Assembly: GCA_900764415.1 (NCBI GenBank)
Contig: CAAFOA010000255.1
Span: 1-11,005, forward strand
Direction: 5' to 3'
Length of the DNA: 11,005 nt
Source of the DNA: an uncultured Collinsella sp.
GTDB taxonomy: Bacteria; Actinomycetota; Coriobacteriia; Coriobacteriales; Coriobacteriaceae
Every line of letters starts with the position of its first letter. The stretch's first letter is position 1. Below the pieces are notes generated by a model that was not told the DNA's origin, searched no databases, and saw only the letters and a list, made by a program, of their open reading frames with translations. Of the stretch, positions 6,376-11,005 are shown one piece after another. The position numbers and the translations under genes were made by a program.

Positions 6376-6427
6376 AGAGCGCGCAAAACAGGTTTGCAGA
6401 GGCTTTTAGAAAGGTAACCTCCACGCC

Positions 6428-7816
6428 ATGATAAAAATTGCCAAGTTTGGCGGCTCGTCGGTCGCCGACGCCGAACACTTCAAGAAGATCAAGGCCATCG
6501 TCGATGCCGACCCGGCTCGCCGTTTTGTGGTGGTTTCCGCCTGCGGTCGCCGCTTTAAGGGCGACACCAAGGTGACCGACCTGCTCTACCTGGTTAACGC
6601 GCACGTTAAGTATCACGTGTCGTGCGAGGAACTGCTCGAGGACATTGGCCAGCGCTATTTTGATATCGCTGACGAGCTGGAGCTCACCTATCCCATCCGC
6701 GAGGAGTTTGCGGCCTTTGCCGAGCGCGCCCGCTCGGGCGGTTACTCTACCGAGGAGCTCGTGAGCCGCGGCGAGTATTTCACCGCTCGCCTGATGGCCG
6801 AGTACCTGGGCCTGCCGTTCCTGGACGCCGCGACGGTTGTTGCGTTCCATCACGACGGTACGCTCAGCATGAATCGCACCTCCGAGCTGGTGCAGGAGTA
6901 TGGTCAGCAGGGCGGCTTTGTTATGCCCGGTTTCTACGGCGCGACGCGTGAGGGCCAGATCAAGCTGCTCGACCGTGGCGGCGGCGATATCTCGGGCTCG
7001 ATCTTGGCTAAGTGCCTGGGTGCCGACCTGTACGAGAACTGGACCGACGTCTCGGGCTTCTATTCAGCCGATCCGCGTATTGTTCCCGAGGCTCAGCCCA
7101 TTGCGCGCGTTACCTACGAGGAGCTGCGCGAGCTTTCGTACATGGGTGCGAGCGTCCTGCACGAGGAGGCCGTGTTCCCCGTGCGCGAGGCGGGGATTCC
7201 GCTGGTCATCAAGAACACCAATGCACCGCAGGACCCCGGCACCATCATTAGCGAGACGGCTGACGAGGGCGAGGCAGAGCCCATCATTACCGGCGTGACC
7301 GGCAAGCGCGGTTTTGTCGCCATCAACGTCGCCCGCGACCGCACCAAGCCGCGCGTCGGCTTTATGCGCCGCGCGCTATCGGTGTTCGAGCGCTATGACG
7401 TCTCCGTCGAGCACATGCCCACCGGCGTCGACCGCTTTGGCGCCGTGGTGCAGGAGCAGGACGTGCACGATTCGCTGTACTCGCTCGTGGGAGACATTCA
7501 GCAGGAGGTCGAGCCGCTCGAGATCGAGGTTGTCGAGGGCTTGGCGCTCATTGCGACCGTTGGCCGTAACCTGCGCGGTCGCGCGGGCATCTCGGGCCAT
7601 CTGTTTGGCATGCTTGGCCAGGCCGGCGTGAGCGTGCGCATGATTTCGCAGAGCTGCGACGAGATCAACATCATCATCGGTGTGGAGGAGAAGGACTTTG
7701 ATCTGGCGATTCAGACCATTTACCGTGCCTTTTCCGACGAAAACGGCATTGTGAAGGTTTCCGACCTGGAGGCTCCCGCGCCGGTCGATCCCGCTCTGGC
7801 CGCGCTCCGTAAGTAG
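6428..7816 (+). CDS. lysC: Aspartate kinase (monofunctional, with C-terminal ACT domains)
   Basis: The 462-residue protein phosphorylates aspartate to 4-aspartyl phosphate, the entry step of the lysine/threonine/methionine family. ATG 6428 is preceded by AGAAAGG (6407-6413), a rather distant ribosome binding site. Seen: the N-terminal KFGGSSVAD at 6-14 (nucleotide/aspartate site), SRGEYFTARLMAEYL at 113-127, LLDRGGGDISGS at 180-191, and WTDVSGFYSADPR at 205-217. Two ACT-like regulatory segments follow, at about 296-345 (FVAINVARDRTKPRVGFMRR) and 371-436 (GLALIATVGRNLRGRAGISG...). ACT domains in this family bind lysine and/or threonine for feedback inhibition; which one cannot be told here. 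There is no fused homoserine dehydrogenase. It is divergent from thrC and followed by asd, though a terminator lies between. Confidence 0.97.
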   Translation: MIKIAKFGGSSVADAEHFKKIKAIVDADPARRFVVVSACGRRFKGDTKVTDLLYLVNAHVKYHVSCEELLEDIGQRYFDIADELELTYPIREEFAAFAERARSGGYSTEELVSRGEYFTARLMAEYLGLPFLDAATVVAFHHDGTLSMNRTSELVQEYGQQGGFVMPGFYGATREGQIKLLDRGGGDISGSILAKCLGADLYENWTDVSGFYSADPRIVPEAQPIARVTYEELRELSYMGASVLHEEAVFPVREAGIPLVIKNTNAPQDPGTIISETADEGEAEPIITGVTGKRGFVAINVARDRTKPRVGFMRRALSVFERYDVSVEHMPTGVDRFGAVVQEQDVHDSLYSLVGDIQQEVEPLEIEVVEGLALIATVGRNLRGRAGISGHLFGMLGQAGVSVRMISQSCDEINIIIGVEEKDFDLAIQTIYRAFSDENGIVKVSDLEAPAPVDPALAALRK

Positions 7817-7868
7817 CTGTCATCCCGGTGATTTTTTGGGACGTGTCTCATAAATCTACGGCGGGGCG

Positions 7869-7889
7869 TTTCGTTTCGGTTTCGTTTCG
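7869..7889. repeat. Short tandem repeat upstream of the lysC terminator
   Basis: TTTCGTTTCG occurs twice (7869-7878 and 7880-7889), separated by one G; each copy is itself two TTTCG units. It ends at the base before the terminator stem. Probably simple-sequence slippage. Confidence 0.55.
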
Positions 7890-7922
7890 ACGGGGCGGGT
7901 TTCGTGCCCGCCCCGTTCTTGT
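7890..7922 (+). terminator. Intrinsic terminator of lysC
   Basis: ACGGGGCGGG (7890-7899) and CCCGCCCCGT (7907-7916) pair perfectly over 10 bp around a 7-nt loop, followed by TCTTGT. The stem starts 73 nt after the lysC stop and ends 74 nt before asd, so asd probably has its own promoter in 7917-7980. I could not place a convincing -35/-10 pair there. Confidence 0.75.
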
Positions 7923-7990
7923 ATACACTGGCAACAATAATTGGCCTGCTCAGCGTGTGGGCAAAAGCCACAGCCTTTAAAGGGGGAAGC

Positions 7991-9016
7991 ATGAAACAGT
8001 ACACGGTTGCTATTTTGGGCGCGACGGGAGCCGTGGGCACCCAGATGCTCGAGTGCCTCAACGAGCAGGAGTTCCCGGTCGGCAAGCTCAAGCTGTTGGC
8101 AAGTGCACGCTCCGCGGGCAAAACCGTTGAGTTCCGCGGCGAGCAGATCGTGATTGAAGAGGCTTGCCCCGAGGCCTTTGAGGGCTGCGACATCGTACTC
8201 GGCGCCGCCGGCGACGATATCGCCAAGGAGCTGCTGCCCGAGGCCGTCAAGCGCGGCGCCGTCGTGGTCGACAACAGCCATGCCTTCCGCATGGATCCCG
8301 AGGTGCCGCTGGTCGTGCCCGAGATCAACGCCGATGATATCAAGTGGCATCACGGCCTTATCGCCAACCCCAACTGCGCGACCATCATTGGTCTGGTTCC
8401 CACGTGGCCGCTGCACCAGCTCGCCGGCGTGAAGCGCATGATCGTCTCGACGTATCAGGCGGCTTCGGGTGCCGGCGCTCCCGGTATGGCCGAGCTCGAG
8501 GCTCAGCTGGCCGCCCTAGGCCGTGGCGAGGAGATTCCCGAGCCGCGTGCATTTGCCGCCCAGCTCGCGAGCAACCTGATTCCGCAGATTGGCGGCGTCA
8601 AGGAAGAGGGCTTTACCTCCGAGGAGATGAAGCTGCAAAACGAGGGCCGCAAGATCATGCACCTGCCCGAGCTGCGCGTGAACTGCACCTGCGTGCGCGT
8701 GCCCGTGCTGCGTTCGCACTCCGAGAGCATTACGCTCGAGTTTGAGCGCGATATTACGGTGGAAGAGGCCCGTGCTGCGCTGGCTGCCGCTCCGGGCGTG
8801 AAGCTGGTTGACGATATGGCTGCCGAGGATGCACACGACCGCTTCCCCATGCCGATGGATACGTCTGACCAGGACCTGATCTGGGTCGGTCGCGTGCGCC
8901 GCGACATCTCGAACCCCGAGGCTGCGCGCGGTATCACCTTCTGGTGCTGCGGCGACCAAATCCGTAAGGGCGCGGCAACCAACGCCGTCCAGATCGCTAA
9001 GCTGCTCTGCGAGTAG
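7991..9016 (+). CDS. asd: Aspartate-semialdehyde dehydrogenase
   Basis: The 341-residue protein starts at ATG 7991, just after AAAGGGGGA (7979-7987); in-frame codons back to 7904 run into the lysC terminator and are rejected. It reduces 4-aspartyl phosphate with NADPH to aspartate semialdehyde, the next step after LysC. Seen: the N-terminal nucleotide-binding GATGAVG at 10-16; VVVDNSHAFRMDPEVPLVVPEIN at 91-113; the catalytic cysteine in NPNCATI (Cys129); STYQAASGAGAPG at 153-165; and RVPVLRSHSE, with the expected active-site His243. The C-terminal RRDISNPEAARGITFWCCGDQIRKGAATNAVQIA is typical. Length and motifs match the Gram-positive type of this family. It is cytoplasmic. A long nested hairpin follows 12 nt after the stop codon. 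Confidence 0.97.
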   Translation: MKQYTVAILGATGAVGTQMLECLNEQEFPVGKLKLLASARSAGKTVEFRGEQIVIEEACPEAFEGCDIVLGAAGDDIAKELLPEAVKRGAVVVDNSHAFRMDPEVPLVVPEINADDIKWHHGLIANPNCATIIGLVPTWPLHQLAGVKRMIVSTYQAASGAGAPGMAELEAQLAALGRGEEIPEPRAFAAQLASNLIPQIGGVKEEGFTSEEMKLQNEGRKIMHLPELRVNCTCVRVPVLRSHSESITLEFERDITVEEARAALAAAPGVKLVDDMAAEDAHDRFPMPMDTSDQDLIWVGRVRRDISNPEAARGITFWCCGDQIRKGAATNAVQIAKLLCE

Positions 9017-9028
9017 TGTGACCTGTCC

Positions 9029-9158
9029 GGTGGGGGCCGGGCTTAGTTTTCAGAACGTCCTCGACCATGTGTGGCGCCTTGTCCTGCTCCTTCGGAGCCG
9101 CGGACAAGGCGCCACACTGGTCTGCGGAGTGTTCTGAAAACTAAGCCCGGCCCCCGCC
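9029..9158 (+). repeat. Long nested inverted repeat (copy 2), immediately 3' of asd
   Basis: Outer arms 9032-9056 and 9131-9155 are perfect 25-bp complements, extended by a T/G wobble and two GC pairs to 9029/9158. Inner arms 9069-9084 and 9102-9117 are perfect 16-bp complements. The tip is GCTCC-TTC-GGAGC (9086-9098). The joints are GTCCTCGACCAT (9057-9068) and TGGTCTGCGGAGT (9118-9130); GACCA pairs with TGGTC, then TCC with GGA around a TC/TGC internal loop. The element starts 12 nt after the asd stop in the same orientation relative to its gene as copy 1 has to thrB. No T-run follows. The remainder to 9266 has no credible gene. Confidence 0.85.
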
Positions 9159-9266
9159 TGCGGTGACGCTGTTGCGAGCGGCCTGCGATGGGGCCGTTGT
9201 TGGTTGGGGCCGCTGGGCTGATGGGAGCACGTGGCTGTTGTGGGCCCTAGTCCCGGCGGCGGCCCC

Positions 9267-9354
9267 GGCGCTTCGCGCCTGCCGCCTGAGGGGACTGTGG
9301 GGCGCCGCCGGCAGCTGCGGCGCTTCGCGCTTGCTGCCTGAGGTGACTTTGGGG
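9267..9354. repeat. Two direct 36-bp repeats in GC-rich intergenic DNA
   Basis: 9267-9302 and 9319-9354 match at 32 of 36 positions, beginning GGCGCTTCGCGC and ending GGGG, start-to-start distance 52 bp. Each begins with a small GCGC-TTC-GCGC dyad, giving hairpin potential. A frame through 9163-9363 has low-complexity Ala/Gly/Trp content and no ribosome binding site, so I treat the region as non-coding. Confidence 0.6.
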
Positions 9355-9370
9355 TTGGGGTGAATCGGGG

Positions 9371-9542
9371 TCTAATACTTTTCCGTGAAGTGAACGACCT
9401 TATTTGGACCCCCGAAGCATTGACATATTTTGATTGCTATTTCCTGCGGTTTTGCAGCGCGAATCCTGCGGTTTTTTGGTCTAAAGGCGCGGATGCTCTG
9501 GGGCTTCGTTTTTACTCGTTCACTTCTCGGGAAAGTATTAGA
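9371..9542. repeat. 172-bp element bounded by 27-bp inverted repeats
   Basis: 9371-9397 (TCTAATACTTTTCCG...) and 9516-9542 (...GGGAAAGTATTAGA) are reverse complements at 25 of 27 positions. The 118-bp interior contains the direct repeat TCCTGCGGTTTT at 9442-9453 and 9464-9475 (22-bp spacing). Secondary dyads overlap each end: GGGGTC (9367-9372) with GACCCC, and GGGGCTTCG (about 9500-9508) with CGAAGCCCC (about 9574-9582). No target-site duplication is obvious. A GTG-started frame (9360-9695) crosses it but looks like a by-product. It could be a small non-autonomous transposable element, a pair of inverted regulatory sites, or a structured RNA. Confidence 0.65.
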
Positions 9543-9655
9543 GCTCAGCTGATAGAGGTACCGCTCTGGCGTCGAAGCCCCGCGTCTTCTTCGCTTGATT
9601 GGGGAAAACAGCCTCGTTTAAGTAATTGCGAGCCCACCCAGATGTATCTGTGGGG

Positions 9656-9684
9656 TTGTCTGCACAATTCGCGGTATTATGTTG
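9656..9684 (+). promoter_or_regulatory. Candidate sigma-70 promoter of ogt
   Basis: TTGTCT (9656-9661) and TATGTT (9679-9684) are spaced by 17 nt. The predicted start near 9691 would leave a short leader of about 17 nt with the AAAGGAG ribosome binding site at 9695-9701. Each hexamer is only a partial match; TATTAT at 9675-9680 is an alternative -10 without a well-placed -35. Confidence 0.35.
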
Positions 9685-9707
9685 CGGAGTTTTGAAAGGA
9701 GCCGCTG

Positions 9708-10286
9708 GTGGTCACGACGACGTTTGCTTCGCCTTTGGGCGAAATATTGCTTGCCGCTGATGGCCGCGGTCTGACGGGGCTTTGGTTTGAGGGGCAGGAG
9801 CACTTTGGCTCCACGCTTCTCAAAGAAGATCCCGAACATGTTGAAGGCGCTGATGCAGTTTCCGGTACTGGCGGCATGTCGTCGGTGAGTCCGGCAAATG
9901 GCGCGGCTTCTTCGGTGCTTGAGCGTTCTTGGGCTTGGCTGAATGCTTATTTTGCGGGGCAGGAGCCTCGGTTTACGCCGCCGTTGCATATGATTGGTAC
10001 GGCGTTTCAGCGCGAGGTTTGGTTTGAGCTGCTTTCTATCCCGCGTGGCGAGGTCGCTACGTATGGTGAGATCGCCCAGCGTGTTGCGGCTCGACATCGT
10101 GTACCGGGAAACGAAGCACCCGTTGTGTCTCCTCGTGCGGTGGGGGCTGCGGTCGCGCGTAATCCCATTTCGATTATCGTGCCGTGCCATCGCGTGGTTG
10201 CCGCCGACGGCTCGCTCAACGGATATGCCGGCGGCCTCGACCGCAAGGAGTGGCTGCTTCGGCTTGAGGGCGCGTACGAGGAGTAA
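9708..10286 (+). CDS. ogt: Methylated-DNA--[protein]-cysteine S-methyltransferase (Ogt type)
   Basis: The 192-residue protein starts at GTG 9708, 6 nt after AAAGGAG. It repairs O6-methylguanine (and O4-methylthymine) by irreversible transfer of the alkyl group to its own cysteine. Seen: N-terminal SPLGEILLAADGRGLTGLWFEGQ (8-30); the conserved GTAFQREVWFELLSIPRGEVATYGEIA at 97-123; RAVGAAVARNP at 143-153; the active-site IVPCHRVV with Cys160; and GSLNGYAGGLDRKEWLLRLEG, the usual end. A linker rich in Gly/Ser/Ala (about 50-68) and a short insert (RHRVPGNEAPVVSP, 129-142) make it somewhat longer than compact Ogt proteins. There is no Ada-type DNA-binding domain. It appears to be a single-gene unit, flanked on both sides by repeat-rich DNA. 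Confidence 0.95.
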   Translation: MVTTTFASPLGEILLAADGRGLTGLWFEGQEHFGSTLLKEDPEHVEGADAVSGTGGMSSVSPANGAASSVLERSWAWLNAYFAGQEPRFTPPLHMIGTAFQREVWFELLSIPRGEVATYGEIAQRVAARHRVPGNEAPVVSPRAVGAAVARNPISIIVPCHRVVAADGSLNGYAGGLDRKEWLLRLEGAYEE

Positions 10287-10326
10287 CACTCGAGCGCTTT
10301 GCATAGCCAAGATGCCGTGAAAGAAC

Positions 10327-10467
10327 GGGACATGCTTTCCGAATGGAGGCTCAGACGGAAACTACGTCCCGGAATTCCGTTTTAAAGCGGGATGCGCTTT
10401 CCGAATGGCGTTCCAAGCGGAAACCGTGTCCCGGAATACAGCCTCAGAGTGGGACGCCGTTTCCGGC
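10327..10467. repeat. 62-bp-period tandem repeat, two full units plus a partial third, each a hairpin
   Basis: GGGA blocks recur at 10327, 10389 and 10451, exactly 62 bp apart. Within each full unit TTTCCG is at offset 9, CGGAAA at offset 29 and GTCCC at offset 39, so each unit can fold into a hairpin (TTTCCG with CGGAAA; GGGA(C) with (G)TCCC). The third unit keeps only GGGACGCCGTTTCCG, then diverges and meets the CLC remnant. The loops and the unit ends differ, so stems are better kept than the rest. The array begins 40 nt after the ogt stop. A frame reading through it (from 10343) is not credible as protein. Confidence 0.75.
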
Positions 10468-10492
10468 TGAGACCACCTGCCTGGACATCGAT

Positions 10493-10702
10493 CTACGCCC
10501 GCTCCTGCAGGGCGTAGATGGACTTATCCATGTTGAACAGGTAAGCCACAACGCAGACGATGAAGAACGCCGGCAGATTACCGAAACCGAAGACCTCGCA
10601 ACCGATAAGGATGGTCGCGAGCAGCGTGTTGGTGGCGCTGCCAAAGACGGCTGCGTAGCCCAGTGCGGCGCAGAGCTCGACGGGCATGCCGAGTTGAGCC
10701 TC
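10493..10702 (-). pseudogene. 3' remnant of a CLC-type voltage-gated chloride channel gene
   Basis: The minus-strand frame ending with TAG at 10493-10495 encodes about 65-70 residues: MPVELCAALGYAAVFGSATNTL, then LATILIGCEVFGFGNLPAFF, then IVCVVAYLFNMDKSIYALQERA. The FGSATNTLLA...EVFG...NLPAFFIVC...N-KSIYALQ pattern is, from memory, that of the C-terminal helices of CLC-family anion channels/antiporters. The rest of the roughly 400-residue channel is missing: upstream, the same frame becomes meaningless (PRCRHNEAQLG) and the DNA belongs to an Abi_2-like gene in another frame. The remaining piece lacks the selectivity filter and cannot be a channel. The true remnant edge is somewhere around 10700-10714. 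Family call moderately sure; pseudogene status very likely. Confidence 0.7.
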
Positions 10703-11005
10703 GTTATGGCGACATCTTGGTAACAGAAAGGCCCGCGTTCCTCAGAGGCAAGATAGGCAATTCTGCTTCTGAGGTAGATCTCAATTCTGCCGACCGCACT
10801 GCCGACCGCATCAAACATTAACTGCCGGAGGGCTCGGTCAAATTCATGCGTGTAGATGATGGTTTCGAATGTTGTGCCTTCGCGAAAGATGGTAATCCCG
10901 GACTTGCATTTGGTTTTGTAGGGAAACCAGTAGGCCGACAGTCTGTAGTGGTTGGCTTCGACCAAAACTCGCTCGAGTTCGCTTTGATCAGAGCACTTAA
11001 GACCC
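10703..11005 (-). pseudogene. Abi_2 (AbiD/AbiF-like) family protein, 3'-truncated by fusion to the CLC remnant; 5' end outside window
   Basis: The minus-strand frame is open to the right edge and reads GLKCSDQSELERVLVEANHY, RLSAYWFPYK, then GTTFETIIYTHEFDRALRQL and IEIYLRSRIAYLASEERGPF, CYQD. NHYRLSAYWFPY, F-x-GTTFE, EFDRALRQLM.DA and IE.YLRSRIAY...GPF are the features I associate with the Abi-like family (Pfam Abi_2), linked to phage abortive infection in lactococci. Recognisable similarity stops near 10714. The frame then runs through the CLC remnant out of frame (Ser/Arg/Pro-rich nonsense) to a stop near 10444. The normal C-terminal part is therefore lost and replaced by about 90 unrelated residues. 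It could still be expressed, but loss of function is likely. The 5' half cannot be judged. Confidence 0.65.

Noticed and set aside
9360..9695. GTG-started 111-residue open frame upstream of ogt
   Set aside because: It spans the inverted-repeat element, has no clear ribosome binding site, and shows no recognisable domain; a coding role is not supported, though not fully excluded.
10327..10467. Possible CRISPR array
   Set aside because: Only two full units and a partial one, conserved blocks distributed within the unit as a hairpin, no spacer-like unique segments of constant length, and no cas genes.
10343..10723. Plus-strand open frame across the 62-bp repeats
   Set aside because: Its first part is translated tandem repeat and its second part is antisense to the CLC remnant.

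Overview
The window looks like chromosome from a high-GC gut actinobacterium of the Coriobacteriia, most like Collinsella. This is inferred from protein flavour, strong G/C third-position preference in the housekeeping genes, and the style of the intergenic repeats; no database search was possible.

Layout, left to right. (1) 1-263: C-terminal end of the ribosome-biogenesis GTPase EngB/YihA. (2) 295-1705: a visibly AT-richer two-gene cassette. A large inverted repeat made of two identical-core dyads lies upstream of a DUF3990-family protein (possible ADP-ribosyltransferase-like toxin), which overlaps by 35 nt a protein with a C-terminal HTH_3/XRE domain. The layout is that of a toxin-antitoxin-like module. 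(3) 1829-3305: a terminator, a membrane-anchored Cys-rich repeat protein on the minus strand, and a divergent small XRE regulator with a perfect palindrome just before its start. (4) 3581-9158: an aspartate-to-threonine biosynthesis cluster: thrB and thrC on the minus strand, divergent from lysC and then asd on the plus strand. Homoserine dehydrogenase (hom) and the lysine-specific genes are not in the window. (5) 9160-9707: a repeat-rich gap without a convincing gene. (6) 9708-10286: an Ogt-type O6-alkylguanine-DNA methyltransferase. (7) 10327-11005: a 62-bp-period tandem repeat, then a scar where the 3' end of a CLC chloride-channel gene abuts an Abi_2-like gene that enters from the right edge.

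How the genes work together: LysC (aspartate to aspartyl phosphate), Asd (to aspartate semialdehyde), ThrB (homoserine to phosphohomoserine) and ThrC (to threonine) supply four of the five steps from aspartate to threonine. lysC and thrC start from a 103-nt shared region with an imperfect 10-bp inverted repeat, a candidate common control site.

The most interesting signal is non-coding. Two long nested hairpins, directly after the stop codons of thrB (3581-3697) and asd (9029-9158), have arms of largely different sequence that are still perfectly paired, while the short joints between the two stems are nearly identical. They also share a small asymmetric internal loop and a TTC triloop, and sit in the same orientation relative to the upstream gene. 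One joint position shows a compensatory pair change. A third hairpin between thrC and thrB (4616-4727) shares the internal-loop core. This is what a conserved structured element with covarying stems looks like: a 3'-UTR RNA structure or a REP-like repeat family.
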